This document shows positions 38,757 through 60,110 of a DNA stretch of 64,000 nt, piece by piece. The stretch comes from Batillaria attramentaria. Lineage: Eukaryota; Mollusca; Gastropoda; Batillariidae. The stretch is taken from positions 193,501-257,500 of the forward strand of contig JACVVK020000290.1 of assembly GCA_018292915.2 (NCBI GenBank), read 5' to 3'. The position numbers and the translations under genes are program-made. The notes under the pieces were generated by a model. It ran no database searches, was not told the DNA's origin, and worked only from the letters and a program-made list of their open reading frames with translations. Position 1 is the stretch's first letter, and every line of letters begins with the position of its first letter.

Positions 38757-38812
38757 TGGGTGGGTGGGTGTTTGGGGGTGTAAACGTCCTTTTCCACCAC
38801 ATACGCCTGTAT
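38757..38812 (-). mobile_element. SINE-A 3' fragment
   Basis: GGGTGTTTGGGGGTGTAAAC, GTCCTTTTCCACCACATACG is the reverse complement of the SINE-A 3' end. Confidence 0.75.
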
Positions 38813-39302
38813 TAGTGAAGTACCTGTGAATGGGAAAACCAAACTGCGCGCGGCGCCGATTTCGCCTCTACTAGCCTCATTTCTACCACGGTTGGTAATT
38901 ACCACGCGCAAGCATGTCGATCCGCAAATAGCCGTGCACTGCAAGTTTGACTCGTAAGCAGCCGAAACCTCCCCGCCGCACGAAAAGCACCAAACAGCCG
39001 AATTGGTACCGAAGCACAACTCAGTTCAACAAGTGAGCACACCCGCAAAGTTGTTTTTTTTTTTTCCCCAGGAAACGTGACCCTAGTTTGAATTATCGTC
39101 GGTTTAGCCGTACATCTTTAGCGTGTTGTTAACAGAAAAGGAAACGGTTTTCTGGTCCTTTTCTCGCCCACCGTTTCACTTCATTTCATTTCTTTCTTTG
39201 TTGTTGTTGTTGTTGTTTTCATTTTTTCCCGCGCCGTATATGTCAGTACATCTGCAGAGTTACCGTTTTGTTTGTTGAAGTTATGTCCCATTTGTTTGTG
39301 TC

Positions 39303-39328
39303 CTGAGGAAGGCGAAAGCCGAAACGTT
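39303..39328 (+). ncRNA. Hammerhead-like core motif, possible retroelement remnant
   Basis: CTGAGGA, then a GGC-GAAA-GCC stem-loop, then GAAAC, matching the CUGANGA...GAAA layout of hammerhead ribozymes reported in Penelope-like elements. One unpaired A precedes the stem, and stems I and III are not clear, so activity is doubtful. No Penelope protein is present nearby. Confidence 0.3.
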
Positions 39329-39599
39329 GACCCGTGCCGTCCCTTGTGAAAGTTAAGTGGTCTCTGTCCCTTTTATGTCGCTTTTATTTGCTTTCTCTTG
39401 TTAACAGTTTTCATTGCAGCTTCGACATCCATGTTGCCAAATACACGTAAAAGCCGGGACACCGGGGGGGGGGGGGGGGGGGGAAATTACGCTTTTTTTG
39501 TTCATGTCTCAAACTGGGGATGAGACTGCAAGGTTAACTTACGTCACGTATGACGTCACGGTCGAAGCGAGCAGTGTGAGGAAAACCATCAGAGACTTA

Positions 39600-40215
39600 C
39601 GTTAAAATTTCCGTTTTCACTGTTTACTTTAAAATTTCTATTTTCAATGTTTACGTATAAATTTCTATTTTCATTGTTTACGTTTAAGTTTCTATTTTCA
39701 GCTCTTGTCCATTTGTCATGTATCTCTCTCTGGCACTGGTCCTTCTTACCTTTCTGAACTCCTTCATTGTTACACTCCATCCAGGCAGTTACGTAGCTCC
39801 TCTGACACTAAAGTTCTGTGCACCCCCTCAGTAAGAACTAAAGCATATGGTCAGGGATCCTTTTCCTTTCAGGCTGCAGCTCTTTGGAACCAACTTCCTA
39901 AACCACTTAGACACACAGAGTCCAGTGCCAGCTTCAAACGCTGCCTCAGTCCAAAACCCACCTATTTAAAACTGATTACTGATTTACTCTGCCCTTCCAC
40001 ACCATGTCAGCCTGCTTGTTGTGAGATATTGTTTAACTTTGAATGTTCCCTGTGAGTCTGTGTGTATGAAAGTGGTGTTTGTAGTTATGATGTACGGCGC
40101 TTAGAGCCTGTTTTCATTTCATGTACAGGCGCCTTATAAGTCGTCCTTATTATTATTTACGTTTACATTTTTATTTTTAACGTTTACGTTTAAATTTCTA
40201 TTTTCAACGTAGAAC
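39600..40215. repeat. Minisatellite (about 27 bp unit) split by a CR1 3' end
   Basis: Units like GTTTACGTTTAAATTTCTA + TTTTCA occur at 39600-39703 and again at 40150-40212, on either side of the CR1-type fragment. Confidence 0.75.
39704..40152 (+). pseudogene. CR1/L2-type LINE 3' end, frame intact
   Basis: Open frame to the stop at 40053-40055 encodes the CR1-like C-terminal region: SLSGTGPSYLSELLHCYTPS, RQLRSSSDTKVLCTPSVRTK, GSFSFQAAALWNQLPKPLRH, ESSASFKRCL. A 3' UTR with GGCGCTTAGAGCCTG and a terminal ATT repeat follows. All upstream domains are missing (5' truncation). Confidence 0.82.
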
Positions 40216-40503
40216 ATTTCTCACGTGTCTTGTTTTAAAATTGTTACAGACTGTGAACAGGTTAAGATCGGTTAACCAATTTTCGCAGTCGTTCTGAAAA
40301 GAAGTCAGGACGCGCTTTTATTTTATTTTTCAGTGTTTTTCTTGCTATTCACGTGACATTGGCACAGTATGTATTATTCAATCAACAAAAATACCGAAAC
40401 TTCGAAACTCGCTTTAAATAGTCTTTGTTTGTATATCTCGTGCTAATCACTTCGTCGAGCTTATGCGCGTCTTGCGTCCTAACGCTCTGCGTTACTTATT
40501 TAT

Positions 40504-40572
40504 TTCACGGTGACGGCCGTTCAGCAGCGCAGCGGTTGTCCGACACGCTACCTCTTAGACCACCGCTCACCC
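40504..40572 (-). mobile_element. SINE-F head fragment
   Basis: + strand text CACGGTGACGGCCGTTCAGC to TTAGACCACCGCTCACCCC matches the tRNA-like head of 16085-16395. Confidence 0.65.
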
Positions 40573-40687
40573 CCGTATCTCTGACCCAGACTGGATCTAC
40601 AACAATTTTCGCGATTCTTCCATAAATCCTGATAATTGTGGACTTTTTTTTTTAACGAAACTGATAGTATTCCAGCAACTTTAGCGT

Positions 40688-40976
40688 CCAGGGCCCCTAT
40701 GTAAAAGTCGATGTTAATTTGATCCACGGCTACGAGCCTAACCCAGACTAGGACAAAAGAAACCCAAAAGCAAAATTAAATTTAAAAAAAAAAGCGAAGA
40801 AAGGAAGAAAAAAAATCCTTCTATAACGGCTCAGGCACCTTGCTGAAATGGGCCCGCTTCCTGATTTAAAACGAAAAACAACAGAAAATTTAACCCTAGA
40901 GCTAGTTTAGTTCGAGGTTAGACTCTAACCCGGGGCTAAAATCCCGAACCACAACTATTACATACGGGCCCTGGGA
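40688..40976. mobile_element. MITE-3, complete, inverted relative to 21988-22328
   Basis: Termini CAGGGCCCCTATGTAAAAGT and ACATACGGGCCCTG; internal GAAATGGGCCCGCTTCCTGA and CCCTAGAGCTAGTTTAGTTC match the other copy in reverse. It lacks the internal tandem duplication. Confidence 0.85.
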
Positions 40977-40999
40977 TTTCTGTGTCTAATGCACAAACA

Positions 41000-41520
41000 G
41001 AAAAACAAAAAACAAAAAAATTCAGACTAGTCTGAAACTTAGCTCTGGACTTACTGCGTCGGGACTATCATTTAGCTTTTATTACCGCCTAGTCCCTTCA
41101 ATAGTCGCAGACGTGCCTTTGTCTCTGCTTATGCATCTCCACAGTCGTAATCTTTTAGTCTCAGCTTAGTCAAGCTAGCCTCGGACTTGGGTCCTATTGT
41201 CTCTCTATGCATGAACCCCCTGGCGTGGGAATGCATGATATAAGATAGACAGGGTGTCAAATAGAAATGTTGGAATACATGTATACTGATCACGGGTTCA
41301 TTGTCTCTCCGAACGGTGGAAAATAAATCCGATGCCATCTGTTACTGTGTTACTATTCAGCTGGCGAAGTATCAGTCACGCACAGCGCACCAGTGACCAG
41401 ATGTCTTTCCTTCTAAACTTTTCACGTGTAGCATTGCTCGCCGCTACATGCGTAGGTAGCGAGTTTTCGCTCTCGACTGACGTGGGCCTCATTTCAAGTA
41501 CATGTAACTGCATGCATCGT
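41000..41520. other. Intergenic, nothing recognised
   Basis: No supported gene or repeat. Confidence 0.45.
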
Positions 41521-41765
41521 GCTTTTGTTGTTGTTGTCGTTGTTGTTTGTTTGTTTGTTTGTTTGTTTGTTTGTTTGTTTGTTTGTTTGTGTTTGTTTGT
41601 TTTTTGTTTTTTTGTGTGTTTTCTGTTGTTGTTGTTGTTTGGTTTTGTTGTTTGTTTGTTTTTTGTTGTTGTTTGGTTGATTGGTTGGTTGTTTTTGTTG
41701 GGGGTTTTTTGGGGGGAGGGGGGGGTGTTGTTGTTGTTGTTGTTGTTGTTTTTGGGGGAGGGGCG
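41521..41765 (+). repeat. Long G/T-only tract
   Basis: About 245 bases of GTTT, GTTG and T/G runs with almost no A or C. The long open frames across it in several frames are compositional. Confidence 0.93.
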
Positions 41766-41848
41766 TAAAGAGCGGTTGCACTGGGGAAGATATGCGAGCT
41801 GCACGTGAGTCAGTATGCGGGAAGCGCTAGTAACAGACCAGCAAGGGC

Positions 41849-41958
41849 TACCATATACAGTTTGACTTCCTAACCGTCCTGCATGTCCCAAGCCGTCCCA
41901 AGCCGTGCTACCATATACAGTTTGACTTCCAAACCGTCCCGCATGTCCCAAACCGTGC
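41849..41958. repeat. Tandem duplication, about 60 bp unit
   Basis: CTACCATATACAGTTTGACT, then CCGTCC(T/C)GCATGTCCCAA, occurs twice in a row. Confidence 0.85.
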
Positions 41959-41959
41959 G

Positions 41960-43018
41960 TGTGCTTGTACAGGATATGGAGTAGCGAGAGTTAGTACCAC
42001 CTGTGCAGGCAGTAACGGGTAATAACCGTAATGCGTAGATTAAATCAGTCACCATTGTGGGCAATTAAGCGCCTGACTCGGAAATTACAGACGCCATGCC
42101 CGAGTCATTATGCTTTGATCGACACTGACCATAACCTATGAAATTATACACGATAAGAGTAATGTGCTTCAGTATCCACAGCAGTAGTTCCGATTTGACT
42201 TTTTTCTGGTGTTCTGCGAAATTGCGAGGTGGTTGTGTGGTGAACACCTCTTGGTAAGTGTAGACCCGGCGACGGCGGGAATAGTGCGGTAATAGTGGTA
42301 TAGCTTGCGGCACAAGAGCACGGCAAGATAAAAGGACCCGCTGGTTACGGTGAGATAGAATTCCACGCCCGCAGAAACTGACAGGGTAAGAGCGTTACAC
42401 ACGAACTATAGGCAGACTACTGTTGTCAAGTTCGTTCGGTCGGACCCGAAACGGTTTACCGTAAGCCATGATAAATATGTAAATTATAAAATACATCTTT
42501 AAAAAATATATATATATTTAAAAATTTAATATCAGTTTTAAAAAAAAAATACGGCAAGTCTGGTTTGGGAATTAGCTGAAAGTGAATTTATGTCGGAATT
42601 ACGTTGAAAAGAAAATCACACATTTTGGACTTTTTGCCAAAAAGTTTCTCAAAAGTCAATCCATTTAACAAACAATACGCTTGAACGTTGAGCAAGTTGT
42701 GATGGTGAGTCTGTGAACTGTCTTACTGGCATATTTACGGATATTCATTATCATCATTCATTTGTTTTTGAAACATAATTATGTGCAATGTATGATTGTA
42801 GTTTTTATGTGTATTAAAGTTGAATCGCTGCATGAAATTGCCCATATTTGAGACAATAAGTATCACTGAATTTGTGTTGAATAGTATTGTGGTGTATTTT
42901 TTATTTACCCCCCCCCCCCCCCCTCCAGTCTGTTTCGCCTGCGTACAAGTACTTTCGACAAGATTACAAAAAGGACGAAAGTTTTGGTGTACGGGTTAGA
43001 TACAAAACCGAGATGAAT
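41960..43018. other. Intergenic, nothing recognised
   Basis: No supported gene; AT-rich 42470-42560 and a C-run at 42909-42923. Confidence 0.45.
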
Positions 43019-43029
43019 ATCTCACGCGT

Positions 43030-43549
43030 TAAAAACTAATCTCTTCACCGGCCCCCGTAGTGAAGTGGTTAGCACTTCGGATCATGGACCGGGAGACCCG
43101 GGTTCGAATCCCAGCCGAGGCAAGCGGGATTTTTTCTACCTAGGTCGGCTCCTACCCAGAGCGGGTGTGCTATGGACCCAACGGGGAGGCTGTTGCCACA
43201 CAGCCGAGCTTCACCCACTTCACGGGTGCGACTTTGGGGGTGCTTCCCTTGGTATGACACGTCTTATGATGTGGATGATTACACGGCCGGCACCGCAGGT
43301 GCCGTAGTTCCCGGGCCTGGTTAATGCCGGGATATTTATGACAGGAAGCATGGAATGCGGCCCTGTCCAGCAGTCCCAAACCACACGGACCTCCATAGCA
43401 TCATCTTACTATCATCCTCATCTCCATCATCATGCATAATAAAAATTGTCCCAGCTTCCGAGTCCTCCGTGGGTTCCACCCATGACCTGGGAGGAACACC
43501 ACTGGAGCTGGCAAAGAGTTGGGGCAGCAAAAAAAAAAAAAAAAAAAAA
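43030..43549 (+). mobile_element. SINE-C, full length with poly(A)
   Basis: 5' ACCGGCCCCCGTAGTGAAGT, tRNA-like GGTTAGCACTTCGG and GGTTCGAATCCC, a GC-rich 400-bp body, and an A-tail at about 43530-43549. ATCTCACGCGT occurs at 43019-43029 and 43550-43560, consistent with a target-site duplication. Confidence 0.88.
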
Positions 43550-43574
43550 ATCTCACGCGTGTCCTTAAATCCTC

Positions 43575-43991
43575 TATGTTCGTAGCCCCCGCTGAGATGG
43601 AAAACTGCCGCTTTCGAACCCGTAAGGATGTTTCATTTGGCCATTGCTGCGACCGTTTTCGCGACTTTGTGGCTTCGAATATTAGAGGAATACGACTTTC
43701 TCTGAGCCTACGATCCATTTTTGAACAGCCTGGGACGCGAAAAAGCTGATAAAAATAGCAACCAATCAGCGCCGTCTTGCTGGTCCTCGGTCCGCACCCA
43801 AATAACGCCGTCTGCTCAGTACGCGGTACACTTCTAGAACAACATACACGCCGGCCAGAGTCACCACAATGGTATCAGATGCTACATTGTGACCGCAGGG
43901 ACCGATTCTTATACACAGATGCAGTACATTCGATGAAAAGTTTTCTACACGCTGTCGTATGACTGTCGTACGGATTGAGACTTTAACAGGT
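43575..43991 (+). repeat. Long dispersed repeat shared with 61326-61809
   Basis: Extended similarity in the same orientation: AAACTGCCGCTTTCGAA, AAGGATGTTTCATTTGGCCA, GAGCCTACGATCCATTTTT, TAAAAATAGCAACCAATC, GCGGTACACTTCTAGAA, GTCTCAGATGCTA-like, GAGACTTT at the end. Noncoding; family unknown. Confidence 0.88.
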
Positions 43992-44174
43992 ACTGCACCA
44001 GGACAGTAGTCAAACGACACGTCTGCTCTTTGACAAGCACGTGCCAGGTTTGTCGCCCTGAAAGCTTGGGAGCTCTTTTGTTGTTGGGGTTATCAGTACA
44101 TGCTCTTATACTCTTTTTTGTCTTCTTTTCCTACTTTATTATTATTATTATTATTATATCGCATTTATCATTAA

Positions 44175-44423
44175 CTCTTTCACTGCCAAACGCGTTCCGG
44201 TTCACTCACGGGTAACATGTCTTCACGTCACTCAGTCTGCTGTAAACAGGAATCAAAACCTGTACTGCATCCATCCATGGAGGTCCCTCCGTCCCCCTCC
44301 CCACAAGCATCCCCCCCCCCCCCCCCCTGCTACTGGAAAGTCTAGATTTAACATTTTTGACTACTTTGAAAGTGGGGCTCCTGGTGCGATTCATGAAATC
44401 TTGCGACGGCGGCAGTGAGAGGG
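44175..44423. mobile_element. piggyBac-like MITE upstream of the sulfatase start
   Basis: TTAA then CTCTTTCACTGCCAAACG at the left; GGCGGCAGTGAGAGGG then TTAT at the right, a decayed TTAA. Same family as 34110-34305. It ends 155 bases before the sulfatase ATG. Confidence 0.75.
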
Positions 44424-44425
44424 TT

Positions 44426-44460
<35 letters not shown>

Positions 44461-44461
44461 C
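44426..44461. repeat. (GAT)n repeat
   Basis: About 12 ATG/GAT units directly after the MITE. Confidence 0.95.
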
Positions 44462-44475
44462 TCTGTCGACACAAG

Positions 44476-44532
44476 ATGCGCTTGCTGGTGGTGTCAGCCG
44501 TCTGTCTCGTATTGTTGTTGTTGTTGTTGTGA
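44476..44532 (+). pseudogene. Duplicate sulfatase signal-peptide start (short upstream ORF)
   Basis: ACACAAGATGCGCTTGCTG occurs here and again at the true start 103 bases later. This copy reads MRLLVVSAVCLVLLLLLL then TGA at 44530-44532. It is either a decayed tandem copy of the 5' end of exon 1 or an upstream ORF that could damp translation if transcribed. Confidence 0.7.
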
Positions 44533-44578
44533 TTGTTGTTGTTGTTGTTATGATTATATTGTCATTTGTAGACACAAG

Positions 44579-55119
<10,541 letters not shown>

Positions 55120-55832
55120 CAAGCCAGTCGCGTCTCCATCAACAACGGAAGGGGAGACGTCTGGCGTTGCTGAAGCAAGGACCACGGGTTCACGCAGTTT
55201 CTATCAGAACACGAAAGTTACAACTGGACATCGGTCGTGTTTCCACGGCTGTTGTTAGAAAAAGATATAGTTTCTTTCCAACCACACCTTATACCCCTTT
55301 AGCATAGTAGATAAGTATTGAAAGACTGATACTGCAGCAGCGTACAATCTGGGCTAAAAGTTGATGCTCTCAACACTTTGGCGTACTCAAATGGACCAGT
55401 GTTACTGTAGGGAAGCTGAATTCTTGTTAAACTGTCCAGACGGTTTACGAAATTGCGACACTGTTCACTTCTAGGCGCATCTGCTCAGACACTCCCCCCC
55501 CCCCCTCCACCCCCCCCCCCCCCCAACAAAATAAAAAATAAAGAAAGATGAAATTGTCCTTTCAAGCAAGGTTCGGCTAATGTCCATGTAAGATTCATTT
55601 TACGCTGTAACTCGTATAAGGCGCAGTAAAGTCGAAAAACACATATTATGGCCTTTGTTGTGTTTTGAGGATAATCCACGGTGTGCTTGGTTTGCTGGTT
55701 GGTAGATAGTGACACTGGTTACTTATCTTCAATTCTTGTTGTAAGACGCTGATGCCGAGGCCCAAATGTCCAGAGAAATGATGCCAATCGAAAGTTTGTT
55801 TGTTTGTTTGTTTGCTCAGACGGGGTATTGCA

Positions 55833-55894
<62 letters not shown>

Positions 55895-56035
55895 TAATCG
55901 ACTGCGCTTAAAGGGGAACAAAACGCATTTTCCCTTACAGTTACGTCAGTTAAGTGTCTTTACATTTTTGCTTCCAGATTATTGTCGATCCGATCATGGC
56001 ACTGAACAGTACTCAGCTATGGCTTTACCACGCCC

Positions 56036-56094
<59 letters not shown>

Positions 56095-56422
56095 TATTTT
56101 TGTTTGTATTTGTTTCAAAGTTTTTGTGAAGCGATGTGCTACTCTGAAGCACAACTGCAGTGACAGTGAGACGCCGGCCGTCTGTGTCCTCTCAGTCTAA
56201 GTATGGAACAGGCAGGAACGCTCATTACACACACAATGCACGCAGGCTTCAAACAGAGACAACAGTGGGGGCTGGAGAGGTTTACTGCTCCCTCATCCTA
56301 ATATATTCCTTCGGTGAGGAGGCTACGAGCAGTTGCGCGGGGAGGATAAGCCGCCTCGTGTTAAAAAAGAGTGTCACACAACCCGAGTTGTCCACCGGTT
56401 TGAAACAGCTACAGCGCACACG
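55120..56422. other. Sulfatase 3' flank
   Basis: AATAAA occurs twice at about 55530-55543 after a C-rich run, 410 bases past the stop, a plausible poly(A) signal. (CA)n tracts at 55837-55893 and 56038-56092. No coding exon recognised. Confidence 0.5.
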
Positions 56423-56428
56423 ATACAA

Positions 56429-56757
56429 CCACAGACGTAAAGAGATAGACGCACCGCCGCACGCTGCCACCGCTGCTTGCGAGTGTCGCTATCGCGGCCA
56501 TCTTACTAATACCAGAACTCAGAGGCTCTGTGTATAGGACGCCTCGTTCGAAATACAAAGTTCTTTAGAAAGACGTCATCAGAAATGTGACGTAAGATAA
56601 AGCGGACCAATGCTATGCGCGCTATGTAAACAGCTGATAGCGTCTGGGCAATGCTATGCGCGCTATGTAAACAGCTGGCACTTCCAGGTACTAGCAACAG
56701 AGCGCGGCGGCGTCACTTTTCCGGCACCGCGGTGCGTCTATCTCTATACGTCTGTGG
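56429..56757. mobile_element. MITE-7, complete (right copy, inverted)
   Basis: Ends CCACAGACGTAAAGAGATAG and TATCTCTATACGTCTGTGG; a 6-bp duplication ATACAA at 56423-56428 and 56758-56763. Interior matches the left copy in reverse almost base for base. Confidence 0.93.
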
Positions 56758-57300
56758 ATACAACTCTTTGCTGCTCTCTGGCTCCTACAAATGTCAGGCA
56801 GCACGCTTCCTTGAAAACAATTTCCCAACGACAACAGACAATGGTGTCCAGAAGCAAGACCTGTCCACAAGCTGCATGCCAAAAAGGAAGCCTAGAAAGC
56901 GTAGTGTTTATACTCCGCTGATGCGGCGTCCTCAGTTCCCAATCCCGGACACAAAACTGTGCATTCCGCTATCGGATTAATGCCCTGGCACACGTCCAAG
57001 GATATTGTCAAAAACAGGTCACCCCTCAAGTCAACACCGCTGCCATTTTTCACTTGAACTGACACATCAAACACTGATCCCTCTTTTCGCCAAAAAACAC
57101 GAAAAAGCTCAGTGGGACGGATCAGTCAAATGCACTGTTAGCAACTCTTTAAAAAGGACAGGAAAAACGGGGGCATTCATTTTAATAGTGCAGGTCCCCT
57201 TACTCCATAACCTGCCGAATTTAAATTAAATTCTGTGACGTAGGGATGCCAGAGCACCACTCTCTGGGGCACAGTCTTTCAGGGTTAAGTCCGTGCCTCC

Positions 57301-57397
57301 CATTTTCACGACCCGCCGAAACTGAGGAACTGCACTCTGAAGTCTGCTATTAGTAGACTCCAGAGTGCAGTCCCTTTTCGGCGGGGCGTGAAAATGT
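57301..57397. repeat. 97-bp long hairpin
   Basis: Arms of about 47 bases (CATTTTCACGACCCGCCGAA ... GCACTCTGAAGTCT against AGACTCCAGAGTGC ... GCGTGAAAATG) with a very short loop and a few mismatches. It could be a small foldback element or a hairpin RNA; transcription is unknown. Confidence 0.85.
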
Positions 57398-58084
57398 GAC
57401 TGCTTACAGCCAGCGCCATTTTCAAAAATGGCGAATTTTTTTAAGAAAAGCGAAGACGTGTGTCATATGATTCGATTTGAAACGAAGTCTTGAATATCCG
57501 ACCACTTTTCGTTTGGGCAAAATCTTTGCCAGCGGACAATCATTGTTGCGCTTTGATGGCACTGTTTACGTGGTACACTGATCCAACAGGATGTGAGTAA
57601 ACGGCAAGGGGGTTGCACTCTGACAGGCCAAGGTGTTGCACTCTACAGGCAAGTATTATTGCACGGTGCAGACGATCACGTACCTGCCTTGTGGTGGAAT
57701 AAGAGACGATTACAAAAGCATACACACCCGTGCTCTAGGACTGAATGTAATAATAGATCTGTCCATTCAGACAGAGACATGTCATGTATGTCTCTGATTC
57801 AGAAACACGCCTACTTTCACTCTGAAGACAGCCTGCCATCACTTGCGCCATTGAGGATCCCTCTGGGTTCAAAGCTGGTCAAGGATGACATAGTGCGCGA
57901 CCTTGTGTTTGAGAGCACCAAGACAATTTCGGCCCGTCACGGTAGCGCAGTGAGCGCCATTTTCCCACCGTGCACAGAGGTACTTTCCACTGAAAGACTG
58001 TGCCCCAGAGCGTGCTGCCATATATCCCGCAGTTCTGCCCCTTGTCCGTGAAGCAAAGAGAAATCCAGAGAACGAGCAACGCTG
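57398..58084. other. Intergenic, nothing recognised
   Basis: A 152-codon frame (57593-58051) has no recognisable domain. A small palindrome GCCATTTT/AAAATGGC lies at 57414-57432. A G-run at 58085-58111 follows. Confidence 0.45.
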
Positions 58085-58219
58085 GGGGGGGGGGGGGGGG
58101 GGGGGGGGGGGCGGTAAACGAGTCAACTCGGGTGCTGCAACTCCAACAGGAACCTGCTGAAAACCAGCAACTTCGCCGCTAATAATAATAATACCAATAA
58201 TAATCCAGTACCAATAATC

Positions 58220-58280
58220 GTTCCGGATCTTCTCTGGCCATCGGATGTTGAAGATGCGCCTCAGACAGGTGTTGAGAAAC
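58220..58280 (-). pseudogene. 61-bp internal RTE LINE fragment
   Basis: Reverse complement of LINE bases about 13650-13710, essentially identical; encodes FLNTCLRRIFNIRWPEKIRN. Flanked by an AAT/ACC-rich repeat. Confidence 0.88.
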
Positions 58281-58321
58281 GTAATGGCCAAAAGGAATAT
58301 CTATTCATTAGGCAAACAGCT

Positions 58322-58636
58322 CTTAACTGGGCACAGCGCGCGAAACACACATGTGCACATCACAGTCGTTGCGCTCGGTGTGTCTACTAACTACAAAACT
58401 GAACACAGCTGTGCTCGGTGACAAACCGATTGGAGATGCACTGTCCGCCATGTTTGCGCGCCGAGTGCCGAGTGACGTAGTACAGCCAATCAGAATCTCT
58501 TGTGGAAACCACAGTCACAGTTGTGACTATTTGAAATTCAGGTTGCTGTGATGACTGACGCCACAGCGGCGGAAACCCCCAAAATCACAACTGTGGACAG
58601 CACTGTGGCGCTCCGCAGTGCCCAGTTAAGAGCCGG
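58322..58636. mobile_element. MITE-6, complete, inverted relative to 34476-34995
   Basis: Starts CTTAACTGGGCACAGCGCGC and ends CGCAGTGCCCAGTTAAGAG; interior matches the other copy in reverse, without the G/T tract. Confidence 0.88.
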
Positions 58637-58643
58637 CTTTAGA

Positions 58644-58775
58644 CCGGCAGCCAGGAAAAACCGGTATCACATATCACAAGCTCGACCTGGGCTCGAACCC
58701 ACCCTCATCGCCGTGACAGCGGTGACGGCCGTTCAGTAGTCCGACGCGCTACCTATTAGACCACCGCTCACCCAC
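58644..58775 (-). mobile_element. SINE-F head and partial body
   Basis: CCGGTATCACATATCACAAG, GACCTGGGCTCGAACCCACC, TATTAGACCACCGCTCACCC match 16255-16395. Confidence 0.75.
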
Positions 58776-58854
58776 TAGGTATAACCATACTTCGAAATTT
58801 GTGCTTAAGGTTGAAATGGTCTGAAGCACTGTGCCCCCCCCCCCCCCCCCAGGG

Positions 58855-59035
58855 GAGCCGGGATAGCCGAATGGTAGAGCGTTGGACTCCCAATGCTCGG
58901 GTCGTGAGTTCGAATCCCGGCTGGGACCAGATATTTGTGCCGGCCTTTCTCTCGTTGCCCCGTCTTTGATAACACCCTTACGTGGTGGGAAAGGACGTTG
59001 AACTCCCAAACAACCCAACCCAACCCCCCCCCCCC

Positions 59036-59037
<2 letters not shown>
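58855..59037 (+). mobile_element. SINE-A, full length
   Basis: GAGCCGGGATAGCCGAATGG, TAGAGCGTTGGACTCCCAAT, GTGAGTTCGAATCCCGGCTG, then the usual body and C-rich tail; (CA)n follows at 59038-59079. Confidence 0.9.
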
Positions 59038-59081
<44 letters not shown>

Positions 59082-59084
59082 TGG

Positions 59085-59970
59085 GGCGTGAGGGGGTAAT
59101 ATCAACGATCCTGTATTCCTAAGATTGGTCACTCGGCCGTTTAGGGGGATGCCGCGGTACGAGTAACGTCCCTTTGCTTCGCCAGGAAAAAATGAAAATT
59201 GTAGGGGTGTGTGTTCACTACGCACCCTGCAATGCAAAGGCCTGTATGGCCAGCCGTACACACATCGTGGGTTGATTTGTTTCCTTTTTGTGGGTTAACA
59301 TTTGTTGTGTGTGTTTCGGACTAGTTCAGTGCTGAACGCACTCGGTCAGTCCTCATCAGCGGCCACTGGTTTGATTGTATATGCCTGTCAATACAGGTCT
59401 CATTCATTGTTCAGGGTTGTAGGATCTTTGGTAATATACATCATATCAGACCATCAGTTTGCACAATGGCGTCCAACGGTTGTGCTCCATTGTAAATATG
59501 AAACCCATATGAATACCGTGCGAGCCCTGGTAGGCGCTGGACACCAGGGAATCATTTACTAGCTCGTTACGCCCGGCTGTAAATAAGTGGATCCAATTTA
59601 CGAGGACATGAAAGCAGCTCCAACGAAACGCTGAATATTAATTTTGCATTAATGCACCGTGCCTTGCGCCGCGACGCCTACAAAAAGGGGGAGTTAATCC
59701 AGCCTGTCTGTTGAGATGCCTGTAGCAGACGATACATCATCGTTGAACGGAAAGAATGCAGGAAAGGTTTTTTTTTTTTTTTTTTTCCCGCTGATGCCGC
59801 TACGCACAAGCTAGAGTCAGTGAGTCTGTCTTCTGATCTGATCAAGTTACCGCCCTTCCTTCATTCATAAAATCAGCTGACGTGGACTGACGAGCAATAT
59901 GAAACTGGGTCAGAGTAGGAAAAGTCACCATAGGTCAACATTGGGAGTTAAATAGCATTCCTCCAGGGAG
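59085..59970. other. Intergenic, nothing recognised
   Basis: No supported gene or repeat family; one T-run at 59767-59786. Confidence 0.45.
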
Positions 59971-59974
59971 GAGA

Positions 59975-59990
59975 AGGGGGTTGTTGTTGT

Positions 59991-60022
<32 letters not shown>

Positions 60023-60110
60023 GCGTGGGTTTGTTTTGTTTTGTTTTGTTTTGTTTTGGGGTTTTATTGTGTTGTTCTTTCGTTTTGTTTTTGTTGTTGT
60101 TGTTTCCAGA
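59975..60110 (+). repeat. G/T-only tract
   Basis: (TTG)n and (GTTTT)n with almost no A or C. Confidence 0.9.

Noticed and set aside
41332..41808. 158-codon frame rich in Val/Cys/Leu/Phe
   Set aside because: Composition comes from a G/T-only tract; no start context, domain or splice support.
57593..58051. 152-codon frame, possible gene
   Set aside because: No recognisable domain or splice signals, and its end runs up to a long G-run.
58862..58930. tRNA genes suggested by A- and B-box-like sequences (7.2, 58.9, 62.5 kb and others)
   Set aside because: Each is the head of a SINE, with the same downstream body and target-site duplications; cloverleaf pairing looks incomplete.
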